Shown in pieces: positions 1 through 8,322 of a DNA stretch of 64,000 nucleotides. The stretch covers positions 496,001-560,000 of the forward strand of contig NZ_FUZQ01000001.1 of the NCBI RefSeq assembly GCF_900167525.1, given 5' to 3'. Below the pieces are notes generated by a model. That model was not told where the DNA came from and did not search any database. It saw only the letters and a list, made by a program, of their open reading frames with translations. Position 1 is the first letter of the stretch; each line of letters opens with the position of its first letter. The translations under genes and the position numbers were made by a program. The stretch comes from Krasilnikoviella flava (GTDB lineage Bacteria; Actinomycetota; Actinomycetes; Actinomycetales; Cellulomonadaceae).

Positions 1-44
1 GCCGGCCCCCACCAGCACGCGAGCTCGCCGAGGCGACCGCTCAT
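1..44 (-). CDS. 5' end of next gene in the leftward polysaccharide operon (partial)
   Basis: An ATG at 44-42 overlaps the TGA of the upstream glycosyltransferase gene as ATGA, the same 4-bp arrangement used by most neighbours in this operon. Only about 14 codons (starting MSGRLGELAC) remain before the window ends, so no family can be assigned. The call rests on the conserved overlap pattern and an open frame, not on homology. Confidence 0.4.
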   Translation of the reverse strand, partial: MSGRLGELACWWGP

Positions 45-952
45 GCGGGTGTCGCATCCCGGAGCCCCCCTCGCGCCACCCTGATCAGGCTCCGCTTCAC
101 GTCGCTGCCGAGGGACCGCGCGTCGGGCACCGTCCAGTGCCGGACGACCGCGAGGGCGGCTCGGGCACGCTCGGCCGCCGGCGCCGGGGCGCGGGCCGCC
201 TCCGCCAGCATCCGGGCGTTCATGTACCACTGAGGGAAGGCGACCGGGCGGCGGAAGCCCGGCCGGTAGGCCCGTGTCTGCTGCACCGGGTCGCGGGCCT
301 GCAGGTTCGTCATCTGCCCCGGGTGCCGGCGCGCGAGGTACCCGATCTCGGGCACCTGGACCCACGGCGCCCGCATCGCCATCGCGACCCCGAGCCCGAA
401 GTCGCCGCCCCAGTAGTCGGGCAGCCCGCCGCGCTCCCGCAGCGCCGCCGTGCGGAAGACCCCGCCCCAGCCGACCGCCTGCCACACCCCGCGGCCGAGG
501 AACAGGCCGACGCGGTCCGCGGGCCCGAGCGGGAGGAAGTCGAGGCCCTCGTCGTTCATCGCGTCCACCACGTGGTCGTCCGGGTCGCACCACTGGACGC
601 GGGAGAACGCGATCGTCGCCCGGGGGCAGCTCTCGAGCGCGTCGACGCAGGCCGTCAGGTGCCGGGGGCGGACCATGTCGTCGGCGGCGTTCCACATGAA
701 GTACGGCGCGCGGGCGCGGGCGAGCGTCCGGTTCCAGTTCCAGGGGATGCCGCCGTTCGCCTCGGCGGGCAGGTAGGTGAACCGCGGGTCCTCCTCGGCC
801 ACCGCCTCGGCGACCTTCCGGGTGCCGTCGGTGGACGCGTTGTCCGCGACGATCACCTCGATGTCCGCCAGGTCCTGCTCCTGAAGGGCGCGCAGCGTGC
901 GCTCGAGGAACTCCTCCCCGTTGCGCACCGGCACCCCCACGGTCACCGTCAC
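41..952 (-). CDS. Family 2 glycosyltransferase
   Basis: A 303-residue GT-A fold glycosyltransferase, expected to be cytosolic or membrane-associated and to add one sugar to a lipid-linked repeat unit. The N-terminus (TVGVPVRNGEEFLERTL) and VADNASTDGT at about 35-44 are the nucleotide-binding start of GT2 enzymes. NAADDM near residues 88-93 fits the DXD-type metal site. There are no membrane segments. I chose the GTG at 952 because it overlaps the TGA of the PIG-L gene as GTGA; a GTG one codon upstream is equally possible. It is the last complete gene of the leftward operon that begins at 5093. The sugar donor and acceptor cannot be told from sequence. Confidence 0.85.
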   Translation of the reverse strand: MTVTVGVPVRNGEEFLERTLRALQEQDLADIEVIVADNASTDGTRKVAEAVAEEDPRFTYLPAEANGGIPWNWNRTLARARAPYFMWNAADDMVRPRHLTACVDALESCPRATIAFSRVQWCDPDDHVVDAMNDEGLDFLPLGPADRVGLFLGRGVWQAVGWGGVFRTAALRERGGLPDYWGGDFGLGVAMAMRAPWVQVPEIGYLARRHPGQMTNLQARDPVQQTRAYRPGFRRPVAFPQWYMNARMLAEAARAPAPAAERARAALAVVRHWTVPDARSLGSDVKRSLIRVARGGLRDATPA

Positions 953-1584
953 CACCGGACCACGGCCTTTCGCACCGTGTACGCCTCCGCGTACCGCTCC
1001 CGGCACTCCATGCCCCGCAGCCGCATCAGGCCGAGGAACACCTCTGGGTCCCACCAGTCGTGGCCGCGCTGGGACGGGTAGCTCCGGTCGAGCAGCTCGA
1101 CCTTGCGCCGCGCCAGCTCCTCCCGCACGGGCACGTAGGCGGCGGGGCGTCCCATGTCGCCGTCCCACTTCGGGATCTCGTAGTGCAGCACGAGGGCGTC
1201 CCGCCACACGGTGGCGGCCAGCTCCCCCACCAGCCGGTGGTCCTGGTGGGCGTCGTCGGGACGCGGGGCCAGCACCACGTGCGGCGCGGGGTGGCGCTCG
1301 GCGTGCTCGTGGAGCGCACGCTTCGTCGCGCCCCAGTGCTCGGGAAGACGCCCGTCGGGCAGCCCCGCGAACACCGACGACGCGGCCGGGACGAACGCCT
1401 TCGCGGCGTCGGCCGCCTCGGCCTCGCGCAGGGGGTCGCCGGTGAGCGTGAGGAAGTCGGCCGTGGCGCCCGGCCGCTCCGCCAGCGCGAGGAGCGTGCC
1501 GCCGCAGGCGATCTCGACGTCGTCCGGGTGGGCCGCGAGGCACACGACCCGCAGCTCGGCGGAGTCCAGGCGCAGCGGGATCAT
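949..1584 (-). CDS. PIG-L family zinc deacetylase
   Basis: 211 residues with the two diagnostic metal motifs of the PIG-L/LmbE family: AHPDD at 18-22 and PDDAHQDH at 109-116. Family members hydrolyse N-acetyl groups from GlcNAc-type sugars (for example GlcNAc-PI or GlcNAc-Ins). Inside a polysaccharide cluster the likely substrate is an N-acylated sugar or nucleotide sugar of the repeat unit, which is inference. Its ATG overlaps the stop of the pyruvyl transferase gene as ATGA and its stop overlaps the next GT2 start, so translation is probably coupled. The length is typical for the family. Confidence 0.85.
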   Translation of the reverse strand: MIPLRLDSAELRVVCLAAHPDDVEIACGGTLLALAERPGATADFLTLTGDPLREAEAADAAKAFVPAASSVFAGLPDGRLPEHWGATKRALHEHAERHPAPHVVLAPRPDDAHQDHRLVGELAATVWRDALVLHYEIPKWDGDMGRPAAYVPVREELARRKVELLDRSYPSQRGHDWWDPEVFLGLMRLRGMECRERYAEAYTVRKAVVRW

Positions 1585-2828
1585 TCCGTCACCTCCGCGA
1601 GCGGGGCCGCCCCCACGTCCAGGTCCTCCGCGTCCAGGACCTCCGCGTCCAGGGCGGGCGCGACCGGCCCGGCGAGCCCCAGCAGCGCGGCCACCCGGCG
1701 CTCCTGGACGGCCAGCGTGGCCTGCGCCGCCGCCAGCGCCCGTGCGGTGCGCACCCCGTCGGCGTCGGCGTCCGCGACGGCGGCCAGCACCTGGCGGGCC
1801 ACGACCTGCGGGTCGAACCGGCGGACGTCGTGCGCCCGCCCCGGGTCGCCGAAGCGTTCCAGCAGCCACCGCTGCTTGGGGCCGTACCCGAGCGAGACGA
1901 CCGGGACGCGGGTGCGGATCGCGCCCACCAGGTTGTGGTAGCGGACGGCGACCATCGCGCGGCAGCCGACGAGACGACGTTCGAGCTCGGCGACCGAGCC
2001 GACGGCGGCGACGTGCACGTGGTCCGGGGCGTCGATCCGCGCCGCCACGTCCTGAGCCGTCGAGTCGTCGGCACCGTCACCCACGACGAGCACGACGTCG
2101 ACACCGCCGCGGACCAGCTCCCGGGTCAGGCGGGCCGTGCGGTCCGCGTAGTCGTCGCGCTCGTCGGCGGGCGCGTACCAGTCGTACCGGACGACGCCCA
2201 CGGCGACGAGGGGACGGTCTCCCGGCCCCGGGCCGTCGCCGGGCTCCGGCAGAGGCAGTCCGAGCACGAGGTCGGGCACCTCCGGTGGCCGGCGCGCGCC
2301 GGCCGCGAGCGCGTCCGCCGAGCCTGCGTCCCGGGCGCTCAGGTAGGTCGCGGTGCGCGCCACGGTGCGCTGCATGAGCCGGTGGGCGCGACCCCCGCGG
2401 CGGTCCGCGCCGACCGAGAGCACCAGGTACGGGCGCCGTCGCACCCGGGCGACGACGCCGTACAGGGCGATCTGGAACGGCGGACCGAACGGGGACACCG
2501 CGTGCCCCTCGAGGATCCCCGTCCCCGGCACGACCACGGCGTCGAGCCCTCCCACGACCCGCCAGGCGTGAGGGATGTCCGCGAGCTTGGCCGCCACGCG
2601 CCTCCAGCCGGTCCGCACGGCGCTCCGGTCGGACGCCGGCACGGCCTCGATCCCGCGCTCGGCCCGCACATGGTCGGGCGCGTCGGTGAGGACCACCGGC
2701 CGGACCGCGGGCCCGCCGTGGCGGTGCAGGAGGTCGAGGACGGCGTCGAGCGACGCCTCGTTCCCGAAGTTGCAGTATCCGAACTGGCCGAGCAGGCCGA
2801 CTCGCACGGCGCCCTCACGCACGGGCAC
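1581..2828 (-). CDS. Polysaccharide pyruvyl transferase family protein
   Basis: 415 residues resembling the CsaB/WcaK family, which moves pyruvate from phosphoenolpyruvate onto sugar hydroxyls to form ketals. The N-terminus (VGLLGQFGYCNFGNEASL) matches the family's opening strand plus GNxGDE-like loop, and AVRYHNLVGAIRTRVPVV near residues 295-315 matches the C-terminal RxH segment. Pyruvylation would give the polymer negative charge. The GTG at 2828 lies 14 bp inside the preceding cytidylyltransferase gene; a GTG two codons later is an alternative start. Confidence 0.82.
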   Translation of the reverse strand: MPVREGAVRVGLLGQFGYCNFGNEASLDAVLDLLHRHGGPAVRPVVLTDAPDHVRAERGIEAVPASDRSAVRTGWRRVAAKLADIPHAWRVVGGLDAVVVPGTGILEGHAVSPFGPPFQIALYGVVARVRRRPYLVLSVGADRRGGRAHRLMQRTVARTATYLSARDAGSADALAAGARRPPEVPDLVLGLPLPEPGDGPGPGDRPLVAVGVVRYDWYAPADERDDYADRTARLTRELVRGGVDVVLVVGDGADDSTAQDVAARIDAPDHVHVAAVGSVAELERRLVGCRAMVAVRYHNLVGAIRTRVPVVSLGYGPKQRWLLERFGDPGRAHDVRRFDPQVVARQVLAAVADADADGVRTARALAAAQATLAVQERRVAALLGLAGPVAPALDAEVLDAEDLDVGAAPLAEVTE

Positions 2829-3666
2829 GCGCCCGACCCACGACCTCGCCGACCTCGACCACCGGCACGCGCCGCGGCTCGCGCGCCGCGGCGCGGTCCC
2901 AGACCGCCCACGGCCGGTCGCCCGTGCGGTTCATCTCCTCCAGCGCGGACCGTTCCTTGAGCGTGTCCATCGGCGCCCAGAACCCGGTGTGCGGGTGCAC
3001 CCGGAACCGGCCGGCACGGGCGGCGCGGACGCAGGCGTCCATGACGAGGTCCTCGCCCTCGCCGAGGTAGTCGAAGATGCCCTGGCGCAGCACGAAGTAG
3101 CCGCCGTTGATGCACATGCTCATGTCGGCCACCGGCTCGAGGTCGCGCATCGTGCCGTCGGGGTCGAAGCGCACCACGTGGAACGAGTCCTGCGGGGAGA
3201 CGGCCATCAGCGAGCCGACGGCGTCCGTGGCCAGGAAGTCGTCGACGATGCGGTCCATCGGCGCGTCGGTGAGCACGTCGCCGTAGTTGGCGAGGAAGAC
3301 CTCGTCGTCGTCGAGGTAGCGCCGCACGCGCCGCAGCCGTTCCCCGATCGCCGTGTCCATCCCGGTGTCGACGAAGGTGATGCGCCACTCGCTGATGTCG
3401 CTGCTCAGCAGCTCCACCTGCTCGCCGCCCTTGGTGAGGACGAAGTCGTTGGAGTGCGTCTCGGAGTAGCTCAGGAAGTAGTCCTTGACGGCGTTCGCGC
3501 CGTAACCGAGGGCGAGCACGAACTCCGTGTGCCCGTAGTGCGCGTAGTACTTCATGATGTGCCACAGGACGGGCCGGGACCCGATCGGCATCATCGGCTT
3601 GGGCAGCGAGTCGGGGCCGGACCGCATCCGCATCCCCAGTCCGCCGCAGAACAGCACGACCTTCAT
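2815..3666 (-). CDS. rfbF: Glucose-1-phosphate cytidylyltransferase
   Basis: 283 residues, cytosolic. It should make CDP-glucose from CTP and glucose-1-phosphate. The nucleotidyltransferase signature lies in the first 35 residues (GGLGMRMRSGP, then LPKPMMPIG with Lys23), and NYGDVLTD at about 127-134 supplies the metal-binding Asp. The C-terminal part (CINGGYFVLRQGIFDYL, TGFWAPMDTLKER) is typical of RfbF/DdhA rather than RmlA or GlmU. It is somewhat longer than the usual 255-260 residues owing to a C-terminal tail. It overlaps the aminotransferase gene as ATGA. The usual partner, CDP-glucose 4,6-dehydratase, is not recognisable in this window. Confidence 0.9.
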   Translation of the reverse strand: MKVVLFCGGLGMRMRSGPDSLPKPMMPIGSRPVLWHIMKYYAHYGHTEFVLALGYGANAVKDYFLSYSETHSNDFVLTKGGEQVELLSSDISEWRITFVDTGMDTAIGERLRRVRRYLDDDEVFLANYGDVLTDAPMDRIVDDFLATDAVGSLMAVSPQDSFHVVRFDPDGTMRDLEPVADMSMCINGGYFVLRQGIFDYLGEGEDLVMDACVRAARAGRFRVHPHTGFWAPMDTLKERSALEEMNRTGDRPWAVWDRAAAREPRRVPVVEVGEVVGRARARA

Positions 3667-5093
3667 GACGTCCCTCCCTGGGCCTGCCCGTCGTCGGGCG
3701 TGTGATGGATGCGGCGGGGCGCGGCCCGCTCCCGCAGCGCGGGGGCCACGGGCCTCCCGTCGAGGAACCCGTCGGTACCGCCCGCGTCGAGCGCGGCGGC
3801 GTAGACCGGCAGCACTCCCGCGACGGCCTCGACCGTCCGGTCGACGTCGGCGTCGGTGTGCGCGGCCGAGATCACGAACGACTGCGCCAGCACGCCGCGG
3901 CGCAGCAGCTCGGCGAGGAAGAGCGTGCGGTACGGCTGCGAGGGCTCGCCGGCGTGGTCGCGGGTGCCGAAGACCAGGCACGCGGGGTGCCCCGAGACCG
4001 TCACCCAGCCGGTCAGCCCGGCGGCGTCCACCACCTGCTGCACGCCGTCGCGCAGCCGCTCCCCCTGGGCGGCCATCACGGCGGGCACGTCGCGGGCCGC
4101 GTACTCGCGGTGCACCGCCAGCCACGCCGCGAGGCCCGCCGTCTCCGCGCCGTGCGTCGTGGAGAGCAGGAAGACGCGGCGCGCGTCGGTCGCGAGGCCG
4201 CCGAGCTCCATCAGCTCCCGGCGGCCCGCGAGCGCCGAGACGGCGAACCCGTTGCCGAGCGCCTTGCCCCAGGTCGACAGGTCGGGCACGACGCCGTACA
4301 CGGTCTGCGCGCCGCCGGCGGACCAGCGCATCCCGGTGATGATCTCGTCGAACACGAGCACCGTGCCGGTGCTGTCGCACAGGGCGCGCAGCCCTTCCAG
4401 GTACCCGGGCGGGGGGCTCGCGTGCGCGGTCGCGGCCTCGAGGACGACGGCGGCGACCCGGCCCTCGTGAGCGGCGAGCAGGGCCGCCACGGCAGCCAGG
4501 TCGCCGTAGGGGAAGCGGACCGTGAGGTCGGTGATCGCGCGCGGGACGCCCGCGTCCATCGGGGTGGTGCCGATGAACCAGTCGTCGGTGGAGAAGAACG
4601 GGTGGTCGGCGCAGACGGCGACCAGGTCGCGCCCGGTGGCGGCGCGGGCCAGGCGGACGGCAGCGGTGGTGACGTCGGAGCCGTTCTTCGCGAACTTCAC
4701 CATGTCGGCGCCGGGGACCTGCGCGCAGAACGCCTCGGCCGCCTCCAGCTCCCACGTGCTGGGCCGGGAGAAGCTCACGCCGTCGGCGGCCGCCGACGCG
4801 ACGGCGTCGACCACGGGCCGGAAGCCGTGGCCGAGCGTGACGCTGCGCAGCCCCATCCCGTACTCGACGTACTCGTTGCCGTCCACGTCCCACACGTGCG
4901 CACCCCTGCCGCGGACCAGCACCGGGGCCATGTGCTCGGGGTACTGGTCGGCGCCGCGGGCGTACGTGTGCGCCCCGCCCGGCACGAGTCGGTGCAGGCG
5001 GGCCTGCGCGGCCGTCGACCGGTCGAAGGACCGGACGGGCTCGGCGGGCTGCATCGGGTCGGGCTGTGGAGCCTGCTGCGTCAGCTGCGTCAT
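3663..5093 (-). CDS. Class III PLP aminotransferase, GSA-aminomutase-like
   Basis: 476 residues, fold-type I PLP enzyme. DEIITG at 249-254 holds the pyridine-N-binding Asp, and the Schiff-base lysine is Lys277 in STWGKALGNG. The N-terminal VPGGAHTYARGADQYPE segment is characteristic of glutamate-1-semialdehyde 2,1-aminomutase-like proteins found in sugar clusters. True HemL belongs to tetrapyrrole genes and is not expected here. The likely role is transamination of a keto-sugar or an attached side chain, which is inference. The ATG at 5093 is chosen because a GGGGG ribosome site lies about 8 nt upstream and the family alignment begins just after it. First gene of the leftward operon 5093-41. 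Confidence 0.8.
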   Translation of the reverse strand: MTQLTQQAPQPDPMQPAEPVRSFDRSTAAQARLHRLVPGGAHTYARGADQYPEHMAPVLVRGRGAHVWDVDGNEYVEYGMGLRSVTLGHGFRPVVDAVASAAADGVSFSRPSTWELEAAEAFCAQVPGADMVKFAKNGSDVTTAAVRLARAATGRDLVAVCADHPFFSTDDWFIGTTPMDAGVPRAITDLTVRFPYGDLAAVAALLAAHEGRVAAVVLEAATAHASPPPGYLEGLRALCDSTGTVLVFDEIITGMRWSAGGAQTVYGVVPDLSTWGKALGNGFAVSALAGRRELMELGGLATDARRVFLLSTTHGAETAGLAAWLAVHREYAARDVPAVMAAQGERLRDGVQQVVDAAGLTGWVTVSGHPACLVFGTRDHAGEPSQPYRTLFLAELLRRGVLAQSFVISAAHTDADVDRTVEAVAGVLPVYAAALDAGGTDGFLDGRPVAPALRERAAPRRIHHTPDDGQAQGGTS

Positions 5094-5205
5094 GGTGCCC
5101 CCGGATGCGGGTGGGGAGGTGGGTCGTGAAGCCTGGTGGGGCCGGCAGGGGGCCGGCCCCGCCGCCAGTCTGCGGCGAAGGCCCGGCGGCGTTGAAGGGC
5201 CCGAG

Positions 5206-5220
5206 GGCCTTTTCATCCGG
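5206..5220 (-). promoter_or_regulatory. Shared polysaccharide-cluster motif, copy A
   Basis: On the minus strand this reads CCGGATGAAAAGGCC, 113 nt upstream of the aminotransferase start at 5093, in the 181-bp gap between divergent starts (5093 and 5275). Close copies lie upstream of 9549 and of 19300 in the same orientation relative to their genes. It is probably a regulator-binding site or promoter element; function is inferred only from recurrence and position. Confidence 0.5.
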
Positions 5221-5274
5221 CGCCCGGGACGACTTCACCCGTCCGCTCCCGCGGCCCGTCCGTACGGTGTGGAC

Positions 5275-5841
5275 ATGCAGGTGCTGCCCACCACCCTCGA
5301 CGGGGTGCTGATCCTCGCCCCCACCCCGCACCGCGACGAGCGGGGCCTGTTCACGCGCACGTTCGACACCGCCACCGCGGCGCGCGCCGGTCTCGACCCG
5401 GCGGCCTTCGTGCAGGACAGCCAGTCCCGCTCGCGCCGCGGCGTGGTGCGCGGGCTGCACGGCCGCGTGGGCGGCGGGGAGGCCAAGCTGGTGCGCGTCG
5501 CGCACGGCGCCGTGCACGACGTCGTCGTCGACGCGCGGCCCGGCTCCCCCACGTTCGGGCGGTGGGAGGCGTTCCGGCTCGACGACGTCGACTTCCACGT
5601 CCTGTCCGTGCCGCGCGGCTGCCTGCACGGCCATCAGACCCTCACCGACACGGCCGACGTCTGCTACCGCATCGACGCCGAGCACGACCCGGCGGAGGAC
5701 GTCGCCGTGCACCACCTCGACCCCGACCTGGGGGTGGGGTGGCCCCTGCCGGTCTCGCTCGTCAGCGACCGCGACGCCGCCGCCGGGTCGTGGGCGGCGC
5801 TGGTCGCGACGCTCACCGGCGACGGCCCCGGTCGCGGCTGA
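5275..5841 (+). CDS. RmlC-like nucleotide-sugar 3,5-epimerase
   Basis: 188 residues, a cupin of the dTDP-4-dehydrorhamnose 3,5-epimerase family. Expected catalytic residues are visible: His62 in RGLH (59-62), Asp86 in VVVD, and Tyr131 in VCYRID; KLVRVAHGAVHDVVVDAR is the family's core strand pair. In CDP-sugar clusters homologues epimerise 4-keto-6-deoxy intermediates, so the true substrate may be a CDP- rather than dTDP-sugar. It is a single gene transcribed towards, and overlapping by 29 bp, the end of the leftward methyltransferase gene. Confidence 0.85.
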   Translation: MQVLPTTLDGVLILAPTPHRDERGLFTRTFDTATAARAGLDPAAFVQDSQSRSRRGVVRGLHGRVGGGEAKLVRVAHGAVHDVVVDARPGSPTFGRWEAFRLDDVDFHVLSVPRGCLHGHQTLTDTADVCYRIDAEHDPAEDVAVHHLDPDLGVGWPLPVSLVSDRDAAAGSWAALVATLTGDGPGRG

Positions 5842-7012
5842 GCGGCTCGACCTCGACGGGCTCGGGCTCCGCGACCACCCAGCGGCCCCCGAGCCCCTCG
5901 ACCTCGGGGTGCGCGGAGCGCACCTCGTCGAGCAGGTCCGGCACCAGCAGGAGCACCTTGTCGGGGCGGACCTCGGCGAGGATGTCCGCCCCGAGCACCG
6001 GCACGCGCGGCCCGGGCCCGCCGGGCATGGCACGGCCCCGCTTGGCGGGGGACGCGTCCACCACGGCGAGGACGTCGTCGGCGGTGACGCCCGCGAGCGC
6101 GAACAGCGCGACCGCCCGCGACGCCGCGCCGTAGGCGACGACCTTCCCCGTGCTCTCGTCGAGCCAGTCCCGCAGCGCCGCCGCCGACCGGGCCACCTGC
6201 CGCTGGAGCACCGCCACCGCGCGCGGCTCCGTCGCCCCTGCCGCGGCCTCGGCGGCCAGCTCGGTCGCGACGAGCTCCCCCGCGGACCCGGCGTGCGCCC
6301 GGGCGGGCTCCGAGCCCTCCCGCGCCAGCGCGAGCAGGCGCGTGCCGCCGTAGAGCGGGTACCGCCACAGCCCCACCGGGACGAGGCCGGTGCTGCGCGC
6401 CATCTCCACGAGCACCGTGAGCGAGTAGTACGCGAAGTGCCCGTGCCGCAGCGCGTTCCAGGTGCCGTCGCGCACGATCACCGACAGCGGGTGCACGTGC
6501 AGCGCCAGCACGCCGTCCGGGGCGAGGGAGTCGAGCCGCAGGTCCCACGCCGCCCGCTGGTCGGCCTCGTGCATGAGGCCGAGCGAGTCGACGACGAGGT
6601 CGGCCGCGAGCCCCGGCACCGTGCCATGGCCGTCCAGCAGCACCGCGTCGGGCACGATCTCCTGCACGCGCTCCAGCCAGGAGCCCCCGTGCGGGCTGCG
6701 CATCTCCGCCGCCCAGGTGCCGGGGCCCAGGAGCCCGCCCGCGACGAGGTCGGCCACTCCCGCCCGTGCCTGGGCGACCAGGGCGGCGGGCTCCACGCCG
6801 CGGGGCACCTCCGGGCCGGTCGGGTCCTCCTCGAGCTGGGCGAGGCGGCACCGGTCGCACATCACCATCCGCAGGGGGTGCACCGGGTCGGGGGCGGGCG
6901 CCTCCGGCTCCGGGAACAGGTCGGACGCGGGCTGGGCGCCCAGGTCGAGCACGACCGTGCCCCGGTCGGAACGGCACCACCGGCAGCGCCACCCGGGAAC
7001 GACGGCGCTCAC
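5813..7012 (-). CDS. Degenerate C-methyltransferase family protein
   Basis: 399 residues with the architecture of sugar C-methyltransferases: an N-terminal zinc-binding domain (Cys10, Cys13, Cys52, Cys55), a middle SAM-type domain and a C-terminal Rossmann-like domain (VVAYGAASRAVALFA). The SAM motif I that is clear in its neighbour (EVASNDG) is replaced here by WAAEMRSPHGG (100-110). The catalytic YHEH box is replaced by RHGH (189-192), so the Tyr and Glu are gone. It starts with GTG overlapping the neighbour's stop as GTGA, implying coupled synthesis. It may be an inactive partner subunit, or may do different chemistry. Last gene of operon 9353-5813. Confidence 0.75.
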   Translation of the reverse strand: MSAVVPGWRCRWCRSDRGTVVLDLGAQPASDLFPEPEAPAPDPVHPLRMVMCDRCRLAQLEEDPTGPEVPRGVEPAALVAQARAGVADLVAGGLLGPGTWAAEMRSPHGGSWLERVQEIVPDAVLLDGHGTVPGLAADLVVDSLGLMHEADQRAAWDLRLDSLAPDGVLALHVHPLSVIVRDGTWNALRHGHFAYYSLTVLVEMARSTGLVPVGLWRYPLYGGTRLLALAREGSEPARAHAGSAGELVATELAAEAAAGATEPRAVAVLQRQVARSAAALRDWLDESTGKVVAYGAASRAVALFALAGVTADDVLAVVDASPAKRGRAMPGGPGPRVPVLGADILAEVRPDKVLLLVPDLLDEVRSAHPEVEGLGGRWVVAEPEPVEVEPLSRDRGRRR

Positions 7013-8322
7013 GTGCCCGGCTCGAAGACCTCGAGGCGCGGCAGGAACGTCACCAGGCGGCCACCCCAGTCGGCGACGTGCGCGAGCTGGGCGGAGATCT
7101 CCCGCCGCAGGTTCCACGGCATGACGACGACGTAGTCCGGCCGCGCGGCGTCGAGCTCCTCCGGCGGGCGGATCGGCAGGTGCATGCCCGGCGTGAACCG
7201 GCCGTGCTTGTACGGGTTGCGGTCGACGGCGAACTCGACGAGGTCGGAGCGCACCCCGCAGTGGTTGAGCAGCGTGTTCCCCTTGCCGGGCGCCCCGTAC
7301 GCGACCACCCGCTTGCCCTCGCGGCGTGCGGTGAGCAGGAAGCGCAGCACGTCGTCGCGCACTGCGGCGACCTGCTCGGCGAAGCCTGCGTGCCCCTCCA
7401 CGGTGTGCAGCCCGGCGGCGGCCTCGGCGGCGAGCACGCGCGCGACGGCGTCCGACGGCTCCGGCGCCCCGGCGTCGGGCGTCGGCACCGACCAGGTGCG
7501 CAGCGACCCGCCGTGGCTGGGCAGCTCGTCCACGTCCACCACGGTGAGGCCGGCGGCGGCCAGCACCCGCTGCGTCGTGAGCAGCGACAGGTAGCTGTAG
7601 TGCTCGTGGTAGATCGTGTCGTACTCGTTGCCCTCCACCAGCCTCAGCAGGTGCGGGATCTCGATGGACACACGGCCGTCGTCGGCGACGAGCTGCCGCA
7701 GTCCGCGCGCGAAGTCGAGGATGTCCGGCACGTGCGCGAACACGTTGTTGGCCACGACGAGGTCGGCCGGGCCGTGCTCGTCCCGTACGCGCCGCCCCGT
7801 CTCCTCGCCGAGGAACTCGACGACCGTGGGGATGCCGCGCTCGACGGCGGCGGCGGCCACGTTCCCGGACGGCTCGATGCCCAGGCAGCGGATCCCGCGG
7901 CCGGTGACGTGCTGCAGCAGGTAGCCGTCGTTGCTCGCGACCTCGACCACGAACGACCGCTCGGGCGTGAGGCCGAGCCGCTCGACCGCGTCGTCGACGT
8001 ACCGGCGAGCGTGCTCCACCCACGACGCGGAGTAGGACGAGAAGTAGGCGTAGTCGTCGAAGATGTCCTCCGCCGGCACGTAGGCGGGCAGCTGCACCAG
8101 CAGGCACCGCTCGCAGACGCGCACGTGCAGGGGGTAGAACACCTCGGGCCCGTCGACCTGCTCGGCCGTCGGGTAGCTCTCGCACGGCGGCGACATCCCG
8201 AGGTCCACGAACGTGCGGGTCAGCGGCGCGCCGCACAGCCGGCACGACGGCGCGGACACGGCGGAACCCTCGGACGCGGACCCCGCGGGCGCGGCGTGGC
8301 GGGCCGCCGACACGGCGGTCAT
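7009..8322 (-). CDS. NDP-sugar C-methyltransferase
   Basis: 437 residues. Zinc-binding N-terminal domain (Cys27, Cys30, Cys70, Cys73), SAM-binding motif EVASNDG at 127-133, catalytic-type box YHEH at 238-241, and a C-terminal domain beginning near VVAYGAPGKGN. The family includes TylCIII, NovU and TcaB9, which put a methyl group on C3 (or C5) of 4-keto-NDP-sugars. The product is therefore probably a branched sugar of the surface polysaccharide. ATGA overlap with the SDR gene upstream and GTGA overlap with the degenerate paralogue downstream. The start at 8322 is preferred for the overlap. Confidence 0.88.
   Translation of the reverse strand: MTAVSAARHAAPAGSASEGSAVSAPSCRLCGAPLTRTFVDLGMSPPCESYPTAEQVDGPEVFYPLHVRVCERCLLVQLPAYVPAEDIFDDYAYFSSYSASWVEHARRYVDDAVERLGLTPERSFVVEVASNDGYLLQHVTGRGIRCLGIEPSGNVAAAAVERGIPTVVEFLGEETGRRVRDEHGPADLVVANNVFAHVPDILDFARGLRQLVADDGRVSIEIPHLLRLVEGNEYDTIYHEHYSYLSLLTTQRVLAAAGLTVVDVDELPSHGGSLRTWSVPTPDAGAPEPSDAVARVLAAEAAAGLHTVEGHAGFAEQVAAVRDDVLRFLLTARREGKRVVAYGAPGKGNTLLNHCGVRSDLVEFAVDRNPYKHGRFTPGMHLPIRPPEELDAARPDYVVVMPWNLRREISAQLAHVADWGGRLVTFLPRLEVFEPGT

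Noticed and set aside
3663-5093. hemL (glutamate-1-semialdehyde aminomutase of haem synthesis)
   Set aside because: It lies within a nucleotide-sugar operon with coupled overlaps and has no tetrapyrrole neighbours; a sugar-cluster paralogue is more likely.
2815-6033. A 1072-codon frame on the minus strand that appears to extend the cytidylyltransferase
   Set aside because: The N-terminal 790 codons are frame-shifted translation of the aminotransferase and antisense of the RmlC-like gene; only the part from 3666 matches a family.
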